Shown piece after piece: positions 52,718 through 61,444 of a stretch of DNA of 64,000 nucleotides. Source of the DNA: JAFDXJ01 sp038257845 (GTDB taxonomy: Bacteria; Bacteroidota; Bacteroidia; Chitinophagales; Chitinophagaceae); assembly GCA_038257845.1 (NCBI GenBank), contig JBBSQL010000003.1:62001-126000 (forward strand). Direction: 5' to 3'. The first letter of the stretch is position 1; each line of letters starts with the position of its first letter. The position numbers were made by a program, and so were the translations under genes. Under the pieces are notes generated by a model. It made no database searches, had not been told where the DNA came from, and saw nothing but the letters and a program-made list of their open reading frames with translations.

Positions 52718-53138
52718 AGGAAATTGTAAATGGTTAATGGTAAATTGTTAATGCCGGCTGAGTGACTTGCATTGAGCAACTTGCATTGAGCGCAGTCCAA
52801 ATGAGTCGAAATAAGCCAAAGCCGGATTTGATAGAGAAAAGCTAACAACTAAAAACGAATAGTTTTTGTTGCTTGTTTTTTAAACTGTTATCTTATATTT
52901 TTTTGTTGTTATTTTTCTCTTCAGACTGCTCATAGTTGTCAGCTCACAATTTTTAGCTTCTCTTTTTATAACACGTTTTAATTAATTGAATGCAGCAATA
53001 GATTAAAATGGGTTATTTATTTTAATAAGTGAAATGGCTTATTTTCAAATAAAAAAAATAAAATCCGTGTTGTGATTCTCATTTTTTTTACTTACAAAAA
53101 TTCTTAAATCATAAATCTCAAATCTTAAATTAATTTCG
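52718..53138. repeat. Mosaic of dispersed repeat fragments before truB
   Basis: No gene is seen in this stretch. It holds degenerate runs: TTAATGGTAAATTGTTAATG-type (52723-52753), a 14-bp tandem ACTTGCATTGAGC(A/G) twice (52765-52792) followed by CAGTCCAAATGAGTCGAAAT, and AAATCTCAAATCTTAAATT (53112-53131). Such fragments recur in Bacteroidota intergenic DNA. TAATTTCG (53131-53138), one base off the consensus, is the likely truB promoter box. Confidence 0.5.
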
Positions 53139-53150
53139 CAGCAATTATTT

Positions 53151-53876
53151 ATGAAACAAAAACCTGTACATCCTGCGATGCAGCCTTACCTCGAAGGGCA
53201 AATGATACTCATTAATAAACCACTTCGCTGGACAAGTTTTGATGCAGTGAAAAAAGTACGCATCGTTACACAAGTTGCAAAAGTGGGTCATGCCGGCACG
53301 CTGGATCCCCTAGCCACGGGGCTTTTGATAATTTGCATGGGAAAATTTACCAAAAAAATTACGGAATATATGGGCATGCCGAAAACCTACATAGGCACGA
53401 TGGTCATCGGCGCTTCCACACCCACGTATGACCTGGAATCTGAACCGGAGTTTATTAAAGAATATGAGCACATTACTAAAGAAAATATTTTAAATGTTAT
53501 CAAAGATTTTACCGGCGAAATTTCACAAATACCACCCATTCATTCTGCCATAAAAAAAGATGGTGAAAAAGCGTATGTCCTCGCGCGGAAAGGCATTGAA
53601 GTAAAAATGGAACCACGAAGCATTACTATTTTTTCTTTTGAAATTTTTGCCGTTCAATTGCCGGAAATAAAATTTAAAGTTGTCTGCTCTACAGGCACAT
53701 ATATACGAAGCCTCGCTCATGATGTGGGACGCGCATTAGGCACAGGCGCGTACCTCAGCGAACTCTGCCGCACAAGTATTGGCGAATTTTCCGTAGATGA
53801 TGCAATGACACCGAATGAATTTGAAGTGTATATAAATTCATTAAAAAAAATATCAGAAGGGCAAACCAATTCCTAA
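53151..53876 (+). CDS. truB: tRNA pseudouridine(55) synthase
   Basis: Makes pseudouridine 55 in the T loop of tRNAs. The 241-residue protein has LINKPLRWTSFDAV, the catalytic motif GHAGTLDPLATGLLI (D52), and PPIHSAIKKDGEKAYVLARKG. Length and motifs are standard. Its 3' end overlaps the convergent TamA/BamA-like gene by 24 bp. Confidence 0.95.
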   Translation: MKQKPVHPAMQPYLEGQMILINKPLRWTSFDAVKKVRIVTQVAKVGHAGTLDPLATGLLIICMGKFTKKITEYMGMPKTYIGTMVIGASTPTYDLESEPEFIKEYEHITKENILNVIKDFTGEISQIPPIHSAIKKDGEKAYVLARKGIEVKMEPRSITIFSFEIFAVQLPEIKFKVVCSTGTYIRSLAHDVGRALGTGAYLSELCRTSIGEFSVDDAMTPNEFEVYINSLKKISEGQTNS

Positions 53877-56282
53877 TTGTACCGCATAATTATTTCGCGG
53901 CAGCGGTTCGATCCTGTTTGTAATGGGATTGAAAACACCATACTCATAATTTTTCCAGGTAAAGTCTGAAAGCTTGAGCCAGCCATTGTTTTCATAGCGT
54001 GCCGGGTCTTTTAATTTGATACCAAAATCCACGCGGATCAAAAAATAATTGAAGTCGAAACGCAGTCCTGTGCCCACTCCAATTGCAAGATCAGTACCCA
54101 ACCGGCTGATATCAAATTCGCCATTAGGGAGCGCTGCATTTTTTCGAATATTCCAGATATTTCCTACATCCGTAAAGAATGCACCGCCGAGTTTCAAACT
54201 GCTGAATTGCGCTATATTATATCGATATTCCAGGTTGGTTTCGAGTTGCATATCACCATAGCGGTCACGGAAAATATCCGACGTATCACTTACCAGCGAT
54301 GAGCCCAAACCCAATAGGCGCAAGCCCCAGGCGCGCATACTGTTTGGCCCGCCTTCAACAAATTGTTTGAAGAATGGAAGCGTATTACCAAATTTTGAAT
54401 TATTTCCAAAATTATAACCAATACCCGCTGTGGCACGAAATGCCAGAGCAGATTTTCGATAAGCAACTACGCGATGATATTCCGCATTGATTTTTATATA
54501 CCTGTAAATTTTATCATCCAAACTTTTAATCAAACCAAGCAATGCGCCGGATTCTTCTGCGGAAATACGGATATAATTATTGGCTGCAGGATTTTTCCGG
54601 TCGGGATAATTTACACTAAAACTTAGTTGCTGACTGATCACCGAACCGGTATTAAACGACGTGCGTAAAAATGGATTTGTGCGAAATGCGCTGTCCAGTA
54701 ATGGCAATGTGTCGAGTGAATACAATTCGATGTTCAAAGGTTTGTATTGCCATATTTTATTTTTCTTAGTCCATTCGTAACCCCAGCCAGCGGTGAGTGA
54801 ACGAACACGAAAAAAATCTTTCCTGTCTGAATAGGCAGCACTGAAATTTACAATCGTTCGAATGGCATCAAGCTTACCGGTTTTGATGATTTTAAATGGC
54901 GCTATGAATTTTGGAAAAATATAAGAATGATTCAAAGAAGATTGTACGGTTTGCAATAAAGGATTATTTTTATCAAAACTAAATTCCACCCCATTACTTA
55001 AAGTGGTGGATGACTGAATGGCGCGGTGCCACACGTTCCTGTTGCGATACGTAATATTGAATGAAAGACCGAATAAATTTGACGAAGTTAAAAAATCACC
55101 TGTATTCCTGCTGGCTTCCAGGCCGAGTGTGATGGTTTCTTTTTTTGCCGGTGTCAAAAAGTAATGAAAATCTACCGTATCATTACCGCGGATCACGGTG
55201 CGGTAATCCACGCGGTCCCAGGCACCGATCTGTGTAAAATTATTCAGCGTTTTATAAAAATTATCTTCATTATATAATGCGCCCCTGCGTGTATAAGTAT
55301 GCGTACGCAACACGGAAAAATTAAAGAGTTCCTGCTTGCTATAAATTGAAAAATTTTTCGTCGAATCTATATTCCATTGTTCCGGGTGGCGCATGATACT
55401 ATCCGGAATGTCATAATTTCTTGTTTCGGGATAAATATAATTTCTCCCCACATAATATTTTTTGAAAAAAATGGAATCCGACGCAGGATTTAATGTATCC
55501 GGGTTTTGCCTTTCCTGTATGGAAATAAATGCTTTGGGGTTTTGTTTGCGCCTTTCTTCAGCTTCGGCAATTAATTGTGCCTGTTCAAATGGATCGAGCG
55601 TTAGTTTCAATAAATTAAAATCTGTTGTATCAACGATCGCCACGAGATTATCCCGTGTAAGCAAAAAATAACCCCTTCGCCGGTATTGGTTTACAAGCCT
55701 GTCTAATTCAGCACCAATAATTTGTTTTGAATAAGAAGTTTTGCCGGGTGTTATCAACGTCTTTTTGGTATTATTCCGCACAATTCGCTCCAGCGCTGAA
55801 TCCTTGAAGGTATAATGAACAGAATCTATTAAAGTACGTTTACCCGTCAAAACATCCATCAGGATGGTAACGCGTTCCTGCGTATTGAACGTATCCACAT
55901 AAGCGGAATCAGTAAATTGCGCATGGTAAAATCCCTGTGAATTCAAAAAACTGTTCATCAATCCTTCTGTGCGCGTAATATTTGATGAGTCGAAAATGGG
56001 CGGGAATTTTTCTTTATAAAAAAGTCCAAACTGCTGTACTTTCGGGGCTTTCAGGCTATCATCCCAATAATTATCCAGCCCGATTGTGAGGCTCTTTTTC
56101 TCATCTTTTGAAATTTCTCCATGCACATTTAAAATATTATCAAAAACGAATGGCGTATCTACCGGAAAATTTTTTACTTTGGTGCGGTTAAAAAAAAGCA
56201 CCTTTTGTTCCGAACAGGAAATAAAAGAGGTGATGAAGAGGGTAAGAGAAAAAAATAAAATGATTTTATGGCGCAAACGCAT
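53853..56282 (-). CDS. TamA/BamA-like outer-membrane lipoprotein
   Basis: The 809-residue protein starts at the ATG at 56282; the frame can be extended two codons to a TTG. It has a lipoprotein signal (SFISC, C23), POTRA-like repeats (about 40-330; YAFKDSALERIV-type helices) and a C-terminal Omp85 beta barrel (about 380-809) ending in the phenylalanine of GIGLPF. The VRGF/Y-like motif of lid strands reads GPNSMRAWG. It probably inserts or exports envelope proteins. The lipid anchor is unusual for BamA but common in Bacteroidota TamL-type members. Confidence 0.88.
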   Translation of the reverse strand: MRLRHKIILFFSLTLFITSFISCSEQKVLFFNRTKVKNFPVDTPFVFDNILNVHGEISKDEKKSLTIGLDNYWDDSLKAPKVQQFGLFYKEKFPPIFDSSNITRTEGLMNSFLNSQGFYHAQFTDSAYVDTFNTQERVTILMDVLTGKRTLIDSVHYTFKDSALERIVRNNTKKTLITPGKTSYSKQIIGAELDRLVNQYRRRGYFLLTRDNLVAIVDTTDFNLLKLTLDPFEQAQLIAEAEERRKQNPKAFISIQERQNPDTLNPASDSIFFKKYYVGRNYIYPETRNYDIPDSIMRHPEQWNIDSTKNFSIYSKQELFNFSVLRTHTYTRRGALYNEDNFYKTLNNFTQIGAWDRVDYRTVIRGNDTVDFHYFLTPAKKETITLGLEASRNTGDFLTSSNLFGLSFNITYRNRNVWHRAIQSSTTLSNGVEFSFDKNNPLLQTVQSSLNHSYIFPKFIAPFKIIKTGKLDAIRTIVNFSAAYSDRKDFFRVRSLTAGWGYEWTKKNKIWQYKPLNIELYSLDTLPLLDSAFRTNPFLRTSFNTGSVISQQLSFSVNYPDRKNPAANNYIRISAEESGALLGLIKSLDDKIYRYIKINAEYHRVVAYRKSALAFRATAGIGYNFGNNSKFGNTLPFFKQFVEGGPNSMRAWGLRLLGLGSSLVSDTSDIFRDRYGDMQLETNLEYRYNIAQFSSLKLGGAFFTDVGNIWNIRKNAALPNGEFDISRLGTDLAIGVGTGLRFDFNYFLIRVDFGIKLKDPARYENNGWLKLSDFTWKNYEYGVFNPITNRIEPLPRNNYAVQLGIGLPF

Positions 56283-56287
56283 AGACA

Positions 56288-57013
56288 ATGATTAGTAAAA
56301 TTGAGGCCAAATATATTCAATCTTTGCACGCCAAAAAAAAACGTGATGCGGAAGGCGTTTTTGTGGCAGAAGGAGATAAGGTAGTATGTGAATTTTTGAA
56401 GGAAAAATTTGCTCCCATAAAATTATTTGCTACGGAAATCTGGCTCAGACAAAACCCGGAAATCCTGGGAGCATTTGTAGACACCGCAACTGATGAAGAG
56501 TTGCAAAGAGCCGGTTTTTTGAAAACTCCCAGTCAGGTGCTGGCTATTTTTCCACAAAAAAAGAATGTAGAAAAATCATCAAAAAGTAATTGGGTATTGG
56601 TTTTGGATGAAATCCAGGACCCTGGAAATTTGGGAAATATCATTCGCACGGCTGACTGGTTTGGCTGGGAAAATATTATCGCGTCAAAAGATTGTGCGGA
56701 TATGTATAACCCGAAAGTGGTACAGGCTTCAATGGGAAGTTTAGCGCGCGTACAGATCGTCTATGAAGATTTGGAAAAATTTATGCGTGAAACGCGTTTA
56801 CCAATATATGGCGCAATGCTGTCCGGGGAAAATATTCTTTCGATGCCAAAACAGGAAGCAGGCGTTTTAATAATAGGCAATGAAGGAAAAGGCATTCATG
56901 AAAGTTTGCAAAAATATATTACAAAGCGCATCACGATTCCTAAAAAAGGAGGTGCGGAATCTTTGAATGCAGCGACCGCGTTTGCCGTGATTGCATCGCA
57001 TTTGATGAAATGA
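56288..57013 (+). CDS. SpoU-family RNA 2'-O-methyltransferase
   Basis: The 241-residue SPOUT enzyme has a short substrate domain (SLHAKKKRDAEGVFVAEG, typical) and the knotted core LDEIQDPGNLGNIIRTADWF, IIGNEGKGI and IPKKGGAESLNAATAFAVIA. The target is rRNA or tRNA and cannot be decided. The ATG is only 5 bp from the start codon of the divergent lipoprotein gene. Confidence 0.9.
   Translation: MISKIEAKYIQSLHAKKKRDAEGVFVAEGDKVVCEFLKEKFAPIKLFATEIWLRQNPEILGAFVDTATDEELQRAGFLKTPSQVLAIFPQKKNVEKSSKSNWVLVLDEIQDPGNLGNIIRTADWFGWENIIASKDCADMYNPKVVQASMGSLARVQIVYEDLEKFMRETRLPIYGAMLSGENILSMPKQEAGVLIIGNEGKGIHESLQKYITKRITIPKKGGAESLNAATAFAVIASHLMK
56308..56315 (-). promoter_or_regulatory. Promoter box of the TamA/BamA-like gene inside the SpoU coding region
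   Basis: On the minus strand TATATTTG (56315 to 56308) fits TAnnTTTG and would give a leader of about 20 nt; a TTG lies 16 bp further upstream (56334-56332). Confidence 0.5.
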
Positions 57014-57070
57014 ATTTTTGAATAAAAAAAGTTATATTTTTTTTCACACCGGCGAACCGTCAATTAAAAT

Positions 57071-57322
57071 AATAAGGTTGGATTTCTTATAAAGGATTAA
57101 TTCTACTAAGTTTTTGGAACCTGCAGTAAAAAGCAATTAGATAAAAGAATAAGGTTTAAAAAAACAAATACAGTTTGAAAAAATAGTTTGCATGTTATTC
57201 AAATTCATAAAATATAATTTAAAAAAGTCAAATCTTATTTTATAAAAATATTTCTTTTTTTAAACCAACCCGGCTATTAACCTTAGTAGAAACCATTGAT
57301 AAGTTATTATTCCAACCTTATT
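57071..57322. mobile_element. MITE-like palindromic element, copy 1
   Basis: The 252-bp element has ends AATAAGGTTGG and CCAACCTTATT in perfect inversion, with a second inverted pair inside (CTACTAAG, CTTAGTAG) and a third (AATAAGGTTTAAA against TTTAAATCTTATT-like sequence), so most of it could fold into one long hairpin. A flanking AAAAT repeat (57066-57070, 57323-57327) may be a target duplication, though the DNA is AT-rich. It has no coding capacity. Confidence 0.7.
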
Positions 57323-57457
57323 AAAATCTGGTTGCCACATTGGCAATAATCATTATAAATATCTTTTCATTTAGTGAATGAGTGGTGATTCGATTCGAAA
57401 TGTCACAGCTATAGGCATACAAAATTATTTATTTAAATTCCTACCAAATGCGTGCTA
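57323..57457. other. Spacer between the two MITE copies
   Basis: No gene is seen. It contains one perfect palindrome, TTGCCA-CAT-TGGCAA (57332-57346), otherwise AT-rich unique-looking sequence. Confidence 0.5.
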
Positions 57458-57707
57458 AATAAGGTTGGGTTTTCTTATAAGGAATTACTTCTACTAAGGT
57501 TTTGGAACTAAAAGTAAAAAGCATTTAGATAAAAGAATAAGGTTTAAAAAAATAACTACAGTTTGAAAAAATAGTTTACATGTTATTCAAATTCATAAAA
57601 TATAATTTTTAAAAAAGTCAAACCTTATTTTATAAAACCTTTTTTATAATTCAACCTGGCTTTTAACCTTAGTAGAAAACATAGAAACTTAATATTCCAA
57701 CCTTATT
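57458..57707. mobile_element. MITE-like palindromic element, copy 2
   Basis: The 250-bp sequence is a direct copy of the element at 57071 with scattered substitutions and small indels. The same terminal inverted repeat (AATAAGGTTGG/CCAACCTTATT) and the inner CTACTAAGGTT/AACCTTAGTAG pair are present and better matched. No clear target duplication is seen. Confidence 0.7.
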
Positions 57708-57749
57708 AATTTTTTTTTAATCATTCATTTTGATCATCAATAAATCATT

Positions 57750-57813
57750 AGTTCCGGAGGAACTTTTGTGGGTAAAATAATTATATAATTGAGAATGGGT
57801 TCCTGCGCAACGC
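57750..57813 (-). repeat. Paired-palindrome (BIME-like) repeat, degenerate copy
   Basis: AGTTCC-GGA-GGAACT (57750-57764), then TTTGTGGGTA, and a decayed second palindrome GTTCCTGCGCAAC (57799-57811). The layout matches the three better copies at 63623-63976, in the orientation of the middle one. Confidence 0.6.
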
Positions 57814-57909
57814 TTTATCTTTATTGCAGCTCAATCGTTGTATTGCAATTTTTAAATTTGTATGAAATATAAAAATCAATAATTAATTTGAAAAACTTCA
57901 AAGCAAAAT

Positions 57910-59079
57910 TTATTTTGCTTCATTCGCTTTTAATACCCGCAATAAATTTCCACCCAAAATTTTGGTAATATCTTTTTTACCATAACCTCTTTCTGCCAAT
58001 GCTTTTGTGATCAACGGATAATCTGTTACATCATCTAATTGTTGTGGAGTAAGATTGATGCCATCAAAGTCTGAACCCAGTCCCACATAATCTACACCCA
58101 CCAAATGAATGATGTATTCAATATGATCAATGAGCATGGAAAGTGGTGGCCTGATTGCGTTTGCTTCTGCTTTATATTTTGCATATAAAAAATTTGTGGC
58201 ATAAAAGTCAACCATTCCGCTTTTAACAAGGGAGTCAAATTCCACGCTATGTTTTTTAAGAAAAGCCTGTTCTTTTTTATCGAAGCTACTGTCTATAAAT
58301 CCGGGATTAAAATTTACCTGAATCACGCCGCCATTTTTTGCAATGGCTTTTATTTGATCATCTTTTAAATTTCGCCTGTGCGGAACCAACGCATACACCG
58401 AACTATGCGAAGCAATAATCGGTTTGGTCGTGGTATTAATTACATCCCAAAAAGTTTGATCGCCTACATGGCTCACGTCTATCATCATACCCAGTGCATT
58501 CATTCTTTGCACGACTTTTTCCCCAAAATCTGTAAGACCTTTATGGGGCAAATTTGGATTGGTTGTTTCGTCAGCAGCACTTGTCGCCCAGGAAGGAGAG
58601 ATGTTATGCGTTAGCGTTAAATAACGTGCACCACGTTTATATAACGCATCTAATTTATATAGATCATTTTCGATCATGTGTCCACCTTCCACGCCAACCA
58701 TCGCCGCGATCTTATTTTGTTTTACGGCTTTCATCAACTCAGCATAGTTTGACACTTTTACAATCTTGCCCGGATTGCGTGCTATCACTGCATCCAGGCT
58801 GTCAATTTCACGGTTCGCCACGGCATAAGGATTTTTGGTATCGCCTTCGCAGAACACGGAAAAAATTTGCACGTCAAGGCCACCTTTTTTCCAGCGATCC
58901 AGGTCGCTCATTGTTTTACCGGTGAGATCCTGGTCAAATGAAAAACCTTCATCCACAGCTTTCATTAAAATATCATTATGCGTATCGACGACAATTGCCT
59001 GGCGATGTATTTTTTGATATGATTGTGCGTGCAATTGCATTGTAAATATAAGTGCAAAAAAAGAGAGTATTTTTTTCAT
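57910..59079 (-). CDS. Exported membrane dipeptidase (M19 family)
   Basis: The 389-residue protein has a signal peptide (1-18, MQLHAQ). The zinc motif VVDTHNDI near the start, the bridging glutamate in GVEGGHMIEND, histidines in YLTLTHN and DVSHVG, and GLGSDFDGI match renal-dipeptidase-type enzymes that cleave dipeptides, including those with D-residues. It ends an operon of a SnoaL-like protein, an MFS transporter and an M1 peptidase, all suited to peptide use. Confidence 0.93.
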   Translation of the reverse strand: MKKILSFFALIFTMQLHAQSYQKIHRQAIVVDTHNDILMKAVDEGFSFDQDLTGKTMSDLDRWKKGGLDVQIFSVFCEGDTKNPYAVANREIDSLDAVIARNPGKIVKVSNYAELMKAVKQNKIAAMVGVEGGHMIENDLYKLDALYKRGARYLTLTHNISPSWATSAADETTNPNLPHKGLTDFGEKVVQRMNALGMMIDVSHVGDQTFWDVINTTTKPIIASHSSVYALVPHRRNLKDDQIKAIAKNGGVIQVNFNPGFIDSSFDKKEQAFLKKHSVEFDSLVKSGMVDFYATNFLYAKYKAEANAIRPPLSMLIDHIEYIIHLVGVDYVGLGSDFDGINLTPQQLDDVTDYPLITKALAERGYGKKDITKILGGNLLRVLKANEAK

Positions 59080-59142
59080 ATTTTATTTGATATCAATTTG
59101 AAAATTTAAGAATCAATTTTATTATTTATTTGTTTATTTATT

Positions 59143-59589
59143 TTATTTATTCAATGGCATTTCCATGTAAAATGCTTCAAGCCATTTGCCATCTTTTTTT
59201 ACATAATTCACCGCAACCCGGAGCTTTGGAGATAATTGAACATTTCCGCAAACTCCATCCTGTGTTGTGATATACGTTAAGAGTACTGTTTTTTCATCAA
59301 GCATTTGAAAAGTAAAATCATCCAGAGAAACGGATTTCACATTGCAATCATTAATTGATTTGATCACCTGTGATTTATTACTGATGCTATCAGTATTAAC
59401 CGATATGAAAGAATCAGCGGTATTGATTTTGAACCATGTTTCATCTTTATTTTTCCAGGCTTCCCATCCGGCTTTTTCCAACGAAATAATTTGTGCTTTT
59501 ACTTTTTCTGCAGCGTTGTTATTGTCCTGTGAAAAAATATTTGCTGCGTAAAACAACATACAGGAAAGTAATATTATTTTTTTATTCAT
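59143..59589 (-). CDS. Exported SnoaL-like (NTF2-fold) protein
   Basis: The 148-residue protein has a signal peptide (1-20, AANIFSQ). Helix then mixed beta (IISLEKAGWEAWKNKDETWF, DDFTFQMLDEKTVLLTYIT, KKDGKWLEAFY) matches DUF4440/SnoaL-like NTF2-fold proteins. No ligand is known. It lies 14 bp after the MFS gene. Confidence 0.8.
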   Translation of the reverse strand: MNKKIILLSCMLFYAANIFSQDNNNAAEKVKAQIISLEKAGWEAWKNKDETWFKINTADSFISVNTDSISNKSQVIKSINDCNVKSVSLDDFTFQMLDEKTVLLTYITTQDGVCGNVQLSPKLRVAVNYVKKDGKWLEAFYMEMPLNK

Positions 59590-59603
59590 GTTATGAATTA
59601 AGT

Positions 59604-61412
59604 TTAAAAATTTCCCGTTTCCAAAATAATATCATTTGCTGCATCACTATTTTTCAATTCAATATTATATTCTCCCTGCAGTGCATATTTTCCAAAAAGA
59701 AATAATCCCATCACTGCAACGGGTGTAATAATAAACATCATAATAATTCCAAAAACTATATCATCCTGGTTGCCGGACATTATTTTGGGCAAACCCATTT
59801 TCACTATTCCAAACCAGCCCGCAATAAATCCGAGAATAATCAAAGGAATCCCTGTCCATTTTTTTAGCCAATTGATAGTTGTTGTTGGTATAATGGATGA
59901 ATTTTTTTGTGGCCTGTTTTCTTTTAAATACAACAATCCAATTACTACACTGATACTCATTAATAAAATTGGATAAGTCAGTCCTGCAAGGTAATATGCA
60001 GGTTGATTATTGTCACTTGCTTTTTGTACAAGGTAAGTTGCAAAATAAGGCGCCATGCCGCCAAAAATTCCATATCCAAAATGATAAGGCAATGAAATAG
60101 ATGTGTAGCGAATTTTTAAGGGAAACATTTCCACAATAAAAGCTGCCAGTGGGCCATAAGAAATGGTGAAAATAAATTCCAATAAAAAAACATAGAAGAT
60201 CAATGTCCATTTACCTTTATTAGAAACCTGTACAGTTTTTAATATTTCTGTATTTACTGCACCAGCGGTAGTATTTTCTTTTTTTATTTCTGTCATCAAT
60301 GTGCCGTCATTATAAAAATGCGTTGTAGAAATTGTAGAAACAAAATTATTTCCTTTCAGGTAATCTGTTTGAGTTTTAATTTTTTTTGCTGCACTATTTT
60401 CTGTTTTATTGTGTAAATTGGTTACCTGGTACATACCATTGAATATCGGGCGAAACCCAATAATACCGGCCAGCATGCCGATTAATAAAAAGTACTTTCT
60501 GCCCACGCGGTCACTCAGCCAGCCAAAGAGCAGGAAGAAAGGCACGCCCAATAAGATACCAATAATCATAACTGTATTTGCCTGCGCATAATCCATGAAC
60601 ATTGTTTTGAGCATAAAACTCTGGGCATAAAAACCAACCCATCCAATGGTGCCGCCTCCAACAGTAATTCCAAAAAAAGCAAGAAGGACAACTTTTAAAT
60701 TTGCTTTATTTCCAAATGATTCCTTTAATGGATTAGTAGAAGTTTTACCCTCCGCTTTTGCTTTGGTAAAGAGCGGTGATTCCGCCATCTTTTTCCGTAT
60801 ATAAACAGACACAACGACCATGAAAATAGAAACTAAAAAAGGGATTCGCCAGCCCCAGGTTTGCCAGGATTGATCATCCATAAAACTTTTTGTAAGTAAG
60901 ATTACGATTATCGAAAGTATAAATGCAAAACCTGTTGATGCTTGTATCCAGGATGTCCAAAAGCCTCGTTGTGCAATGGGAGATTGCTCCGCTACGTAGG
61001 TAGCTGCACCGCCGTATTCGCCACCGATCGCTAATCCCTGCAGTAGTCTTAAAATAAGAACGATTAATGGCGCAAAGAAACCAATGCTGTCATACGTTGG
61101 TACTAAACCCATGGCAACTGTGGAGCCACCCATCAAAACCAGCGTGATCATGAATGTATATTTTCTTCCAATCATATCGCCAAGCCGCCCAAAAAATAAT
61201 GCACCGAAAGGACGAACCACCAGGCCCGCTGAAAATGTTGCCAGGGTTGCAAGAAATGCAGCAACAGGATTTTCTTTGGGAAAAAATTCTGTGGAAATAA
61301 TTGTGGCTAAACTTCCAAAAATAAAAAAATCATACCACTCAATGAGTGTACCCACTGACGAAGCAGTGATCACTTTTACAAGTTGTTTTTGAGAAATTTT
61401 GGCTGCGTTCAA
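59604..61412 (-). CDS. MFS transporter, metabolite:H+ symporter type, with a large loop
   Basis: The 602-residue protein has twelve membrane helices or slightly more and the MHS/ProP-type signatures GTLIEWYDFFIFG and GRLGDMIGRKYTF, LLQGLAIGGEYGGAATYVAE and WLSDRVGRKYF. An insertion of about 75 residues (330-405), polar and beta-like, separates helices around the eighth; this is unusual for standard MHS carriers but seen in Bacteroidota. The substrate may be a carboxylate, amino acid or peptide; the operon points to peptide products. Confidence 0.88.
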   Translation of the reverse strand: MNAAKISQKQLVKVITASSVGTLIEWYDFFIFGSLATIISTEFFPKENPVAAFLATLATFSAGLVVRPFGALFFGRLGDMIGRKYTFMITLVLMGGSTVAMGLVPTYDSIGFFAPLIVLILRLLQGLAIGGEYGGAATYVAEQSPIAQRGFWTSWIQASTGFAFILSIIVILLTKSFMDDQSWQTWGWRIPFLVSIFMVVVSVYIRKKMAESPLFTKAKAEGKTSTNPLKESFGNKANLKVVLLAFFGITVGGGTIGWVGFYAQSFMLKTMFMDYAQANTVMIIGILLGVPFFLLFGWLSDRVGRKYFLLIGMLAGIIGFRPIFNGMYQVTNLHNKTENSAAKKIKTQTDYLKGNNFVSTISTTHFYNDGTLMTEIKKENTTAGAVNTEILKTVQVSNKGKWTLIFYVFLLEFIFTISYGPLAAFIVEMFPLKIRYTSISLPYHFGYGIFGGMAPYFATYLVQKASDNNQPAYYLAGLTYPILLMSISVVIGLLYLKENRPQKNSSIIPTTTINWLKKWTGIPLIILGFIAGWFGIVKMGLPKIMSGNQDDIVFGIIMMFIITPVAVMGLFLFGKYALQGEYNIELKNSDAANDIILETGNF

Positions 61413-61444
61413 TTTCTTTAATTATTCAAAAAAATTATGAGAAA

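Noticed and set aside
52765..52792. Tandem iterons of a replication origin
   Set aside because: Only two 14-bp units, no DnaA boxes and no replication gene; it fits dispersed repeat debris better.
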